Counted from the first letter of the stretch, positions 1 through 7,377 are shown. The stretch: DNA of 12,624 bases from an uncultured Atopostipes sp. (GCA_910588235.1 CAJUOQ010000050.1:1-12624); one strand, 5' to 3'. Notes: generated by a model not told the origin, from the sequence alone. Translations and numbers: made by a program.

Positions 1-100
1 AGTATTGAACTGCATTCTCTAAAAATTCTATCAACACTATTTGACAGAGAACCATTAATCTAAGCAATTTTTCTAAAGGTGTTATCGTACATGCCACAAT

Positions 101-149
101 AAAAAAGAGAACCTACTCATTCCCGTGGGAAAAGGTAAGTTCTCTTTTC
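101..149 (-). terminator. Intrinsic terminator after the merR-type pseudogene
   Basis: A 10-bp perfect stem (103-112 with 139-148), a mismatch, then three further pairs (114-116 with 135-137) enclose a loop with a small TCCC/GGGA hairpin. On the minus strand the stem runs into six U residues (complement of 101-106), which fits termination of the regulator that ends at 188. The plus-strand side has four T residues, so it could also act weakly in the other direction on a gene to the left of the window. Confidence 0.8.
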
Positions 150-187
150 AATTAGACGCTACGACTTTTTGTCACTGCTGCTACTTT

Positions 188-959
188 TTATTCAGCTTCA
201 ATATTTAAATATTTTTTCAAAGCACTGTGTAAAAATTCAGCCGCTCCTGGTTCAATTTCTTCATAGTACGCTTTGAACCGATCATCGTGGATATACATCA
301 AGCTCAAGTTATAGTGGGCTTCTTCTGTGTAGTGACCTGCTGGCCAAACGGAACGCAGCCATGCTTGGCATTTTGGCGACTTCTTGCCCTAACTCGCTTT
401 CGGGTGTTGTCGTTCTCGTCGCTTCTGCTAGTTTTTGATTCATCTCTGTCGTCAACGCTTCAAACGCTTGATAATCTTCTGCTGTCATATTTGCAAATTT
501 TTTATTGGATTGCTCAACGACTTTCTCCCCATATTTTTCGCGAATTTCCGTACCATATTTTTCTTCGTTTTGCGCAATACGTTCTTTTTTAAACGCTTCA
601 AATTTTTCTTGATCCGTCATGTTGACTTCCCCTCTCACCTCTTGAATGGATTTCTCGACGGTAGCGATTAACCCATCCAACCGATTTCTTTTTTGGTTTA
701 GGCGGGTGAGATGTTTATACAAAGCCTGCTCGACATCAAATGTCGGAGCTTGTACAATCTGTTTAATCTCTTCTAAACTAAATTCTAATTCCCGGTAGAA
801 TAATATTTGTTGCAACAGGTTCATTTCTTCCAGCCCATAAATCCGATAACCATTGGGCTTTGTCCGCTTTGGTTTTAATAAATCAATTTCATCATAATAT
901 CGCAATGTCCGTGCACTGACACTGGATAACTCGGCTAATTGGCTGACTGTATATTCCAT
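188..959 (-). pseudogene. MerR-family regulator with TipAS ligand-binding domain, frameshifted near the C-terminus
   Basis: The N-terminus is a MerR winged helix-turn-helix (residues 2-70, SARTLRYYDEIDLLKP at 15-30) followed by a coiled-coil linker (about 75-113) and a TipAS domain from about residue 117. Members of this group bind a small molecule or drug and twist an over-long promoter spacer to activate transcription. The intact reading ends after residue 197 (GQEVAKM) and then runs 19 unrelated residues to a stop at 309. In the neighbouring frame the family sequence resumes at once with QAWLRSVWPAGHYTEEAHYN and ends KKYLNIEAE at 188, so one base too many or two missing at about 368 breaks the gene. 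Repaired, it would give about 257 residues, close to Streptomyces TipAL. The start is supported by GGAGGTGAG seven bases upstream. A sequencing error cannot be excluded, and the truncated protein keeps its DNA-binding domain. Confidence 0.85.
618..641 (-). promoter_or_regulatory. Internal ribosome binding site and ATG for a short TipAS-only product
   Basis: Inside the regulator gene, at the junction of the coiled coil and the TipAS domain, minus-strand GAGGTGAGAGGGG (629-641) lies eight bases ahead of an in-frame ATG (618-620, residue 114, then TDQEKFEAF). Streptomyces tipA is known to make a short drug-binding TipAS from an internal in-frame start. This looks like the same arrangement, but use of the site is inference. 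The frameshift would damage the short product too. Confidence 0.45.
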
Positions 960-977
960 CCCCTCACCTCCAAAACT

Positions 978-1008
978 AGTATAGACCTTTACGTAACGTG
1001 AAGGTCAA
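978..1008 (-). promoter_or_regulatory. MerR-type promoter with 19-bp spacer and dyad operator
   Basis: The minus strand reads TTGACC (1003-1008), a 19-bp spacer, then TATACT (978-983). The spacer carries a 23-bp dyad at 984-1006 with perfect outer arms GACCTT/AAGGTC and inner ACGT/ACGT. A 19-20 bp spacer filled by a dyad is the known signature of promoters remodelled by MerR proteins. As it drives the regulator itself, it predicts autoregulation. The transcript would start close to the ribosome binding site at 963-971. Confidence 0.85.
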
Positions 1009-1030
1009 GCATAAAAGGAAATTTTTTTAA

Positions 1031-1063
1031 TAAAAAAGCTGGCCTCCCGCTTGGAAAACCAAC
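1031..1063 (-). terminator. Intrinsic terminator of murB
   Basis: On the minus strand GTTGG...CCAGC (1059-1063 with 1038-1042) continues inward as a stem with several G-U pairs around an AAGC loop, followed by TTTTTT (complement of 1032-1037). It lies 16 bases after the murB stop and separates murB from the regulator promoter. Confidence 0.75.
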
Positions 1064-1078
1064 TGTTTAATCGTTTCT

Positions 1079-1999
1079 TTAATGATGTTGTGCTTCTTCG
1101 ACACTCTCACCAATAATTCGAACTTCTCTTTCTAATACCACATCAAATTCTTCTAAAATAACTTCTTGAATGTGTTCAATTAATTCAATGTAATCGGTAG
1201 CTGTTGCTCCATCAATGTTGACGATAAAGCCTGCATGTTTTTTAGAAACTTGTGCCCCACCCCAAGTTAAACCTTGTAAGTCGGCATCTTGAATTAATTT
1301 GCCTGTAAAGTGTCCTGTTGGTCGTTTAAAGACCGAACCACAAGAAGGATATTCCAGCGGTTGTTTTGATGTTCTTAAGAACGTTAATTCATCCATACGT
1401 TCTCTAATTTGCTCAGGCTTTCCTTTTTTCAATTTAAAGGTAACATCTAATACAATATCATTTGTTTCTTGGAGTTTGCTATGACGATAAGTAAATTCCA
1501 TCTCTTCATTACTGGCTTCAATAATTCGGCCATCACGCGTTAAGATCGTCACTTTTTCAATGACATCTTTCACTTCGCCTTCGTAAGCTCCAGCATTCAT
1601 ATAGACCGCTCCGCCCGTACTGCCCGGGATCCCACAAGCAAACTCTAAACCAGTCAACTCGTGTTCATAAGCTGTTTCGCTGACGCCGATAATTGGGGCG
1701 CCTGACTGAGCAACCATCGTCGTTCCGTCTACTTTGATTGTTTTCAGTTCCGTTAAAATAACCGTGACCCCACGGATACCGCCATCTTGTACAATTAAAT
1801 TACTCGCATTTCCTAGAATCGTTAGGGGATGGTTCTCTTCATGTACCCAATCAATAATAGCGGAGACTTCAGCGACCGTTGCGGGAAAAAACAATAAATC
1901 GGCTGGTCCGCCCGTTTCAGTATAAGTATAGTTCGATAAAGGTTCATCTTTTTTAACAATTAAGTTTGGATGTTGTTTTAAGATTTCTGTATAGTCCAC
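1079..1999 (-). CDS. murB: UDP-N-acetylenolpyruvoylglucosamine reductase (MurB, type II)
   Basis: Cytosolic FAD enzyme that reduces UDP-GlcNAc-enolpyruvate to UDP-MurNAc with NADPH, the second committed step of peptidoglycan precursor synthesis. In 306-residue numbering the FAD-binding PP-loop region shows GNASNLIV (63-70) and GIPGSTGGAVYMNAGAY (123-139). The expected active-site residues are present: Arg172 in YRHS, Ser222 in SCGSVFKRP and Glu292 in EREVRIIG. The absence of the extra Tyr loop and the length of about 300 residues place it in type II, as in Staphylococcus. The frame is open up to a TTG at 2029, but I choose GTG at 1999 because AAAGGAAAG lies just upstream of it and the TTG has no ribosome binding site. 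It seems monocistronic, with its own terminator. Confidence 0.95.
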   Translation of the reverse strand: MDYTEILKQHPNLIVKKDEPLSNYTYTETGGPADLLFFPATVAEVSAIIDWVHEENHPLTILGNASNLIVQDGGIRGVTVILTELKTIKVDGTTMVAQSGAPIIGVSETAYEHELTGLEFACGIPGSTGGAVYMNAGAYEGEVKDVIEKVTILTRDGRIIEASNEEMEFTYRHSKLQETNDIVLDVTFKLKKGKPEQIRERMDELTFLRTSKQPLEYPSCGSVFKRPTGHFTGKLIQDADLQGLTWGGAQVSKKHAGFIVNIDGATATDYIELIEHIQEVILEEFDVVLEREVRIIGESVEEAQHH

Positions 2000-2156
2000 T
2001 AGACTCTTTCCTTTCAGCTTTAAATGCAATCTAGATTAATTTCAGTTTTGCTTATTTATAATAACACGAAAAACAACAGAAAAGTACCCCTCTGCGCGTT
2101 TGTTCTTGTTAAGTCTGTCATCCCTTTGAGATTATTTTAACCAAATAGACATCCTT

Positions 2157-2176
2157 TTATCCACAACTTATCCACA
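2157..2176 (+). promoter_or_regulatory. Two tandem consensus DnaA boxes
   Basis: TTATCCACA occurs at 2157-2165 and again at 2168-2176, same orientation, two bases apart. Both match the high-affinity DnaA box exactly. They lie in the 214-base gap between the terminator of the CBS membrane protein gene and the start region of murB, with no dnaA or dnaN gene nearby. A looser copy, TTGTTCACA on the minus strand, lies at 2203-2211. The function as a DnaA-binding cluster is inference. Confidence 0.6.
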
Positions 2177-2213
2177 GCGGGTGTTGACAAGTCCTTTTTA
2201 AATGTGAACAATC

Positions 2214-2252
2214 TCAAAAAAAGCACTTATCTGAGGATTCAAATAAGTGCTT
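2214..2252 (-). terminator. Intrinsic terminator of the CNNM/CBS protein gene
   Basis: A perfect 10-bp stem, AAGCACTTAT (2221-2230) with ATAAGTGCTT (2243-2252), is followed on the minus strand by a run of U residues (complement of 2214-2220). It lies ten bases beyond the stop codon of the upstream gene. Confidence 0.85.
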
Positions 2253-2261
2253 GCTTTGTTT

Positions 2262-3665
2262 CTATTCGTTTTCTGTTACCGCAGTATTTTCCTCTTCTGT
2301 GGTTGTTTCTTCGTCTTGTGGTCCTTCATCTTCAGCGACATAGTCAACTTCGATCATTCGTTCTTCATCGATGTTTAAAAGCACGCCATAAATACGACCA
2401 TTTTGAATCTCACTCGTCGTCAAGACATAATTATTGATGCGTAAGGATACGCGTTCTTCTTCATCGGGGACATAGCCAATATGATGAATAATAAACCCAG
2501 CAATCGTATCGACTTCATCGGCTTCAATATCTTCGTCAAAGTAATCATTAAATTCTTCAATCGAGATACCACCATTAATATAATAATTAAATTCATCGAT
2601 AATCCGAATATCACCAAGGGTTGTAATATCTGATTCATCATCGATTTCTCCCACAATCTCTTCGAGCAGGTCTTCCATCGTTACAATCCCTTCAACGCCC
2701 CCATACTCATCAATTAAAACTGCCATATGCTGTTGTTCGCGTTGAAATTCAATCAGTAAATCATCAATGTAAATCGTTGATGGTACTAACATCGGACGAT
2801 TAGAAGTTTCCAATAAATCAATATTCTCAAAGCCTTCTTCAGTAGCCTTCTTCAATAATGTCTTCATGTGTAAAATACCAATGACATTATCTTTTTCCTC
2901 TTTATAGATGGGTATTCTTGAGTAAGGACTATCGATGACTTTCCGCAAGTTTTCATGATAATCCGCATCGATATCCATCATCACGGTATCTGTTCGTGGC
3001 ACCATCACTTCACGAGCAATTTTTGTATCTAAGGACAAGACACCTTCCATCATGTCCAATTCATCCATATCAAAACTGCCACTTTCTCGACTTTGATCAA
3101 TGATTACCCGCATTTCTTCACGTGTAAATTTCTCATCGCTCTCAGTGAAATCAATCGGTGTAATCCGTTGTAAAAGGTTTGTCGAAGCTGAAAGTAGCCA
3201 AATAAATGGACGGAAAATTTTCTGCACAAAGGAAACAATTCCACTTGTGGCCATCGCAATCGTTTCCGGCATTTGTAACGCAATTTGTTTTGGAAATAAT
3301 TCACCAAATACAAGGGTGAAATAAGATAAAATTAACGTTACGACCACGGTAGCGACGGTGTCCGCTCCTGTAAAGTCTGGTAAAAATTCAGCAAAGACGA
3401 TCGCAAAACTGGTCGCGGCTTGCGCACTCGATAGAAAACCAGCAAAAGTAATCGCCACTTGAATCGTCGCCAAGAAATCATCCGCTTCATCGAGTAAATT
3501 TAAAACACGAACGGCTTTCTTGTCACCTTCCTCTGCGGCTTGATTCACTTTTGTCTTGTTAATTGAAACAAAAGCAATCTCAGCAGCGGCAAAAAAGGCA
3601 TTGATTAATGTTAATACTACAATGATTAATAATTCTGTAATCAGGGAACTCCCGGAAGAATCCAT
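2262..3665 (-). CDS. CNNM/CorC-HlyC family transporter with CBS pair (putative Mg2+/divalent cation efflux protein)
   Basis: Integral membrane protein of 467 residues. The CNNM (DUF21) domain covers about 1-190 with AAAEIAFVS (26-34) and GELFPK (121-126) and three to four membrane segments. A CBS pair follows (about 215-345), opening with REVMVPRTD and ending in EYGGVEGIVTMEDLLEEIVGEI-type sequence around 320-341. A CorC_HlyC transporter-associated domain (about 350-440) and a very acidic tail (444-467) complete it. Relatives such as staphylococcal MpfA are linked to Mg2+ export and resistance; older annotations call them haemolysins, which is misleading. AAGGAGAGAG precedes the ATG. The gene follows the cation ATPase on the same strand, separated by a probable terminator, so the pair forms a metal-transport neighbourhood rather than a clear operon. 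The exact ion is not readable from sequence. Confidence 0.9.
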   Translation of the reverse strand: MDSSGSSLITELLIIVVLTLINAFFAAAEIAFVSINKTKVNQAAEEGDKKAVRVLNLLDEADDFLATIQVAITFAGFLSSAQAATSFAIVFAEFLPDFTGADTVATVVVTLILSYFTLVFGELFPKQIALQMPETIAMATSGIVSFVQKIFRPFIWLLSASTNLLQRITPIDFTESDEKFTREEMRVIIDQSRESGSFDMDELDMMEGVLSLDTKIAREVMVPRTDTVMMDIDADYHENLRKVIDSPYSRIPIYKEEKDNVIGILHMKTLLKKATEEGFENIDLLETSNRPMLVPSTIYIDDLLIEFQREQQHMAVLIDEYGGVEGIVTMEDLLEEIVGEIDDESDITTLGDIRIIDEFNYYINGGISIEEFNDYFDEDIEADEVDTIAGFIIHHIGYVPDEEERVSLRINNYVLTTSEIQNGRIYGVLLNIDEERMIEVDYVAEDEGPQDEETTTEEENTAVTENE

Positions 3666-3730
3666 ATCTCAACTCTCTCCTTAATATATTTCAAAAAAAT
3701 TTGATTGGTTATTTTCATCTTTACATTCAA

Positions 3731-3775
3731 ATAGATAGAAAAGCGGCTTAGCTTATTGTAAACTAAACCACTTTC
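3731..3775 (-). terminator. Probable terminator of the cation ATPase gene
   Basis: An imperfect stem (3738-3751 with 3763-3775; CTTAG/CTAA core, GG/CC, two mismatches) leads on the minus strand into CTTTTCTATCTATTT, a loose U-rich tail. Its position, about 30 bases past the ATPase stop, suits a terminator, but the stem is not perfect and read-through into the next gene is possible. Confidence 0.5.
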
Positions 3776-3803
3776 CATATTGTTATAATTATAAATCAAA
3801 ACT

Positions 3804-6512
3804 TTACTTTTGTGTAGCTTTTTTCTGATATTTGTCCGCTACACCTGTTTTTCTTAAGACCCACTTAATAATTTCAACAAAGACAATAATACTGATGGAC
3901 GCTAAGACAACGATTAACCAACCTCTTCCATCTGGAAGGGTGACATCAAAGAAGTCGTTAATACCCGGAATTAAGATCACACCATATAGTAAAACGCCGG
4001 ATAGTAAGGAAGCACCATTTAGGTATTTATTGTTGAATGGATTATCACTAAAGAGGGAATCAAAGACGTGCTTAACGTTAAAGGCGTGGAACAATTGAAT
4101 CGTTCCTAACGTCGCGAAAGCCATTGTTTCTGCTAAGTTAATCGCAATCGCTTCGTCAACAGTCATCCCTAGTGTTGGAGCATATTGATAGCGCGCAAAC
4201 CAGTAAACAAATAAGGTAGTTGCTCCTTCAAGGATTCCTTGATAAGTAATACTTGGTAAGACACCATTCGATAAGAAACTAGAATCCGTTGATCGTGGAG
4301 CCTGTTCCATACTGTCTTTTTCCGCCTCTTCCATCCCTAAAGCAATCGCTGGGAAGACGTCGGTCACTAAGTTAATCCATAAAATATGAATCGGCTCTAG
4401 AATTTGCCAACCCAGTAAAGTCGCGATAAATAAAGTGAGCACTTCACCTAAGTTTGCTGATAAAAGATACTGTACCGCTTTTTGAATGTTCGCAAAGACT
4501 TTTCGTCCTTCTTCCACTGCATTCACAATAGTGGCGAAGTTATCATCTGCAAGTACCATATCTGAGGCACCTTTCGAAACTTCAGTACCCGTAATTCCCA
4601 TACCAACTCCGATGTTAGCTTGTTTTAGTGAAGGCGCATCGTTGACCCCATCACCTGTCATCGAAATTACTTTATCTTTTGATTGCCAAGCACGAATAAT
4701 GCGAACCTTATGTTCAGGTGACACACGTGCATAGACAGAGTATTCTTCAATATTTTCTGCTAACTCTTCGTCGCTCATTTCATTTAATTCAGCACCTGTT
4801 AAAACGTGCTCTTGGTTATTGGCATCATTTGGATCTAAGATCGTTAAACGCTCAGCAATTGCTTGTGCTGTAATCGCGTGGTCTCCGGTAATCATAATAG
4901 TACGGATTCCTGCGTTTCGTGCTTCTTCGATTGAACCGCGTGCTTCTTCACGTTCCGGGTCAATCATCGCCACTAAACCAGCAAAGATTAAATCATTTTC
5001 CACTGTTTCTGTATTCACTTCTGCTGGAATTTCATCCACAATCTTATAAGCTCCAGCAAGGACACGCAGCGCTTCACGCGCTAAGTCTTCGTTTGCATCG
5101 AGAATGCGTTCTTCATCCGCTTTTGTAAATTCAGAAACTTCACCATTATTGTAAATATGAGTCACTCGTTTAATTAACTGATCTGGCGCTCCTTTAACAG
5201 CGACTAGATAACGACCATCTTCTAATTCATGAATCGTTGACATTAATTTACGATCGGATTCAAAAGGAACTTCCGCGACCCGTGGTGTTTCTTGAAGGGC
5301 TGCTTCTAAATCAAATCCTTGATCCAAGACATATTGGATCATCGCGACTTCTGTCGGGTCTCCAACTAATTGATCGTTTGAATCAGTATCCGCATCGTTG
5401 GCGAAACTCGTTGAGCGCACTAACGGATGATCTAAATCGATCTCTTCGTCTGCATCATGCACTTCGCCATTGTAGTACACTTTTTCAATCGTCATTTGAT
5501 TGACGGTTAACGTTCCGGTCTTGTCCGATGCAATGACTTGAGTACTTCCTAATGTTTCAACCGCTGGAAGTGAACGAACAAGTGCATTTCGATCCGCCAT
5601 ATTTTGCGTACCAATTGAAAGAATAATGGTTGTAATAGCAGGTAAACCTTCTGGAATCGCCGCTACAGCTAGCGAAACAGCCACTAACAGCATCTGACCC
5701 CAAGGAATATCTTGGAAGATCGTACCCACAAAGAACGTAAGCACTGCAATCCCAATAATTAAGTACGTTAAAGTTTTTCCTAATTCTTCTTGGTCTTTTT
5801 GCAGTGGTGTTTGTTGGGATTCAGTCGTTTCCAGCATTGAAGCAATGTGGCCGACTTCCGTATCCATTGCGGTACCGACAACTACACCAAGTCCACGACC
5901 ATATGTGATGTTTGTACTTGAAAACACCATATTCGTACGGTCACCAATTCCGGCTTCTTCATCGATGATCGCTGTATCTTTTTCAGTTGGCACCGACTCA
6001 CCAGTCAAGGCCGCCTCTTCCGCTTGCAAGGAGTTCGCTTCCAGCAAACGCATATCAGCCGGAACCACATCACCCGCTTCGAGTAACACAATATCTCCCG
6101 GAACAATTTCGTAACTTTCTAATACTTTAATTTTGCCGTCCCGACGAACATGCGCTTCGGGTGAAGCCATTCCTTGTAAAGCGTCGATCGCTTCTTCCGC
6201 TTTATTTTCTTGAAAAACGCCCATAATTGCGTTTAACACAACAACAATCATAATCACGACCGCGTCTGCAGCGTCACCACTCACAAACCAGGAAACAAGT
6301 GCGGCAATCATCAAAACGATGATCATAAAATCCTTAAATTGTGCAATAAATTTTTGCAGAGTGGAACTTTTTTCGCCTTCTTGGATTTCATTCGGACCAT
6401 ACTCTTCTAACCTTTTTTGGGCTTCTTCTGAGCTAAGCCCAGTTTGAGCGTCCGTATTTAATTGAGAGATAATTTCTTCACTCGATTGACGATAGGACTC
6501 TGTATCTTTCAT
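3804..6512 (-). CDS. P2A-type cation ATPase under Mn2+ riboswitch control (probable Mn2+/Ca2+ exporter)
   Basis: Plasma-membrane P-type ATPase of 902 residues, the normal bacterial PacL/SERCA-like length. In order: N-terminal cytosolic segment, M1-M2 (about 58-100), actuator domain with TGES (170-173), M4 with AVAAIPEGL (282-290; Glu288 as ion ligand), phosphorylation site DKTGTLT (Asp330), nucleotide-binding KGAP (440-443), TGDH (542-545), hinge GDGVNDAP (620-627), then M5-M10. M5 keeps SANLGE (Asn687, Glu690) and M6 NLVTD (Asn714, Asp718). By sequence alone it would be called a Ca2+ pump. The leader carries a yybP-ykoY aptamer, and related pumps under this switch in Lactococcus (YoaB) and Streptococcus pneumoniae (MgaP) are tied to Mn2+ export. 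I therefore infer Mn2+ export, perhaps with Ca2+. AAGGAGGA stands ten bases ahead of the ATG. Confidence 0.93.
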   Translation of the reverse strand: MKDTESYRQSSEEIISQLNTDAQTGLSSEEAQKRLEEYGPNEIQEGEKSSTLQKFIAQFKDFMIIVLMIAALVSWFVSGDAADAVVIMIVVVLNAIMGVFQENKAEEAIDALQGMASPEAHVRRDGKIKVLESYEIVPGDIVLLEAGDVVPADMRLLEANSLQAEEAALTGESVPTEKDTAIIDEEAGIGDRTNMVFSSTNITYGRGLGVVVGTAMDTEVGHIASMLETTESQQTPLQKDQEELGKTLTYLIIGIAVLTFFVGTIFQDIPWGQMLLVAVSLAVAAIPEGLPAITTIILSIGTQNMADRNALVRSLPAVETLGSTQVIASDKTGTLTVNQMTIEKVYYNGEVHDADEEIDLDHPLVRSTSFANDADTDSNDQLVGDPTEVAMIQYVLDQGFDLEAALQETPRVAEVPFESDRKLMSTIHELEDGRYLVAVKGAPDQLIKRVTHIYNNGEVSEFTKADEERILDANEDLAREALRVLAGAYKIVDEIPAEVNTETVENDLIFAGLVAMIDPEREEARGSIEEARNAGIRTIMITGDHAITAQAIAERLTILDPNDANNQEHVLTGAELNEMSDEELAENIEEYSVYARVSPEHKVRIIRAWQSKDKVISMTGDGVNDAPSLKQANIGVGMGITGTEVSKGASDMVLADDNFATIVNAVEEGRKVFANIQKAVQYLLSANLGEVLTLFIATLLGWQILEPIHILWINLVTDVFPAIALGMEEAEKDSMEQAPRSTDSSFLSNGVLPSITYQGILEGATTLFVYWFARYQYAPTLGMTVDEAIAINLAETMAFATLGTIQLFHAFNVKHVFDSLFSDNPFNNKYLNGASLLSGVLLYGVILIPGINDFFDVTLPDGRGWLIVVLASISIIVFVEIIKWVLRKTGVADKYQKKATQK

Positions 6513-6570
6513 TTCTTTTTTTCCTCCTTCATAATATCAACTAGTTTAAATTTCATAAAAGTCTAGCGAT

Positions 6571-6622
6571 TAAAAAAAGACTTATGCTCAACTAGTTTCT
6601 AAAAAACTGTAGGCATAAGTCT
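6571..6622 (-). terminator. Riboswitch-controlled terminator in the ATPase leader
   Basis: On the minus strand AGACUUAUGC (6613-6622) pairs perfectly with GCAUAAGUCU (6578-6587) and is followed by seven U residues (complement of 6572-6578). An inner AGUUU/AAACU hairpin fills the loop. The 5' arm contains CUUAUG (6614-6619), which is also the 3' strand of aptamer helix P1, so the two structures exclude each other. The terminator should form without ligand and be prevented when the aptamer is closed. Confidence 0.88.
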
Positions 6623-6716
6623 CACTATTTAAGTGCAGTACCAGTGGACTAATTGCTATAGTCACTTATCGCTGTTGATACTGACGAGGGGATGCCCCTC
6701 CAGTTACTCCCTTATG
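6614..6716 (-). ncRNA. yybP-ykoY family manganese riboswitch (aptamer)
   Basis: Minus-strand leader of the cation ATPase. Helix P1 forms from CAUAAG (6711-6716) and CUUAUG (6614-6619). Directly inside P1 is GGGAGUAAC, matching the conserved GGGAGUAGC of this family, and on the opposite side GUGAGAC (6619-6625), matching the conserved GCAAGAC. These two loops meet to hold Mn2+ and Mg2+ in known structures. A GAGGGG/CCCCUC hairpin (6686-6700) and a CAGUA/UACUG helix fill the arms between. The competing terminator downstream makes this a transcriptional ON switch. Assignment rests on core motifs and structure read by eye; a covariance-model search against RF00080 was not run. Confidence 0.85.
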
Positions 6717-6734
6717 AAATATTCAGTTAATGCT

Positions 6735-6763
6735 ATTATAAGCAATGACTATTCGAAATGCAA
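6735..6763 (-). promoter_or_regulatory. Sigma-A promoter of the riboswitch/ATPase transcript
   Basis: The minus strand has TTGCAT (6758-6763), a 17-bp spacer and a perfect TATAAT (6735-6740). A start around 6728 would place the aptamer about 12 bases into the transcript, as is usual for such leaders. Confidence 0.75.
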
Positions 6764-6862
6764 TCTTTTGCCTTAAATAACTTTATTTTTTTATGGTCAC
6801 AATTTGCTTACTTTCAAATACCTTCCCATAGAGCATAAAGCCTGGTTCCTTCTTTTCTCGAA

Positions 6863-7330
6863 TTAACGATCCTTTTGAAATTTATCTACTAACTCTTCGT
6901 AGACTTGCCCGATTGGTTGTAAGGTGATTTTGCGCTGCTCAGGCTGTTGTGGATCTACTTTTAAAGAAATTTCCAAACGTTCCGGTGGCACATCAGTTGG
7001 CGCGACAGACGCCCATTCGACCACAGAAAGGCCACTGCCATCAAAATATTCATCCAGCCCTAAATCCGCCACTTCACTCTCTTCTAAACGGTAGAGATCA
7101 ATATGATAAAGGGGATATTTTCCTTCCTGATATTCACGGACGATGGTATAAGTAGGACTTTTGATGATGCGTTGAATCCCCAGTCCTGCACCAATTCCCT
7201 TCGTAAAGGTTGTTTTTCCAGCGCCTAAATCCCCTTCAAGTAGGATCGTCATGCCGGGCTTTAAATATTTTGTTAAGTTTTCAGCTAAAGCAATAGTTTC
7301 TTTTTCATTTGCAGTAACGATTGTAATCAT
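6863..7330 (-). CDS. tsaE: tRNA N6-threonylcarbamoyladenosine synthesis ATPase TsaE
   Basis: P-loop ATPase of 155 residues, the usual family length. It works with TsaB and TsaD to transfer the threonylcarbamoyl group to A37 of ANN-decoding tRNAs in the cytosol. Visible motifs are Walker A GDLGAGKTT (33-41), SPTYT (58-62), HIDLYRL (76-82) and VEWA (104-107), all characteristic. TGAGGAGAG stands a few bases before the ATG. An extended -10 site drives it from the gap shared with the divergent metallo-hydrolase gene. tsaB or an acetyltransferase gene often sits beside tsaE in Firmicutes; neither is here. The 100 bases after its stop hold no clear terminator hairpin, so transcription may run toward the ATPase leader promoter. 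Confidence 0.95.
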   Translation of the reverse strand: MITIVTANEKETIALAENLTKYLKPGMTILLEGDLGAGKTTFTKGIGAGLGIQRIIKSPTYTIVREYQEGKYPLYHIDLYRLEESEVADLGLDEYFDGSGLSVVEWASVAPTDVPPERLEISLKVDPQQPEQRKITLQPIGQVYEELVDKFQKDR

Positions 7331-7377
7331 AATACTCTCCTCAGCTTCTATTCAAAATTTTCATTTTACTCTGTTCT

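Noticed and set aside
1..63. Plus-strand open frame from the window edge ending in TAA (20 codons), possibly the tail of a gene to the left.
   Set aside because: The length is what chance gives and the residues match no family I recognise; the minus strand is open there too.
1079..2029. TTG start giving a 316-residue MurB.
   Set aside because: No ribosome binding site before the TTG, while AAAGGAAAG stands before the GTG at 1999.
2184..2212. Plus-strand TTGACA with a possible -10 (AACAAT) 17 bp later.
   Set aside because: The -10 is poor and no plus-strand gene follows; the region ends in the terminator of the minus-strand gene.
2420..5503. Several open frames of 70-90 codons opposite or inside the transporter genes.
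   Set aside because: They overlap clear genes in other frames, lack ribosome binding sites and have low-complexity, non-family sequences.
6783..6836. A 17-codon minus-strand ORF after tsaE with AAGGA about ten bases upstream.
   Set aside because: Too short, spacing poor, no recognisable product; could be a remnant but cannot be supported.
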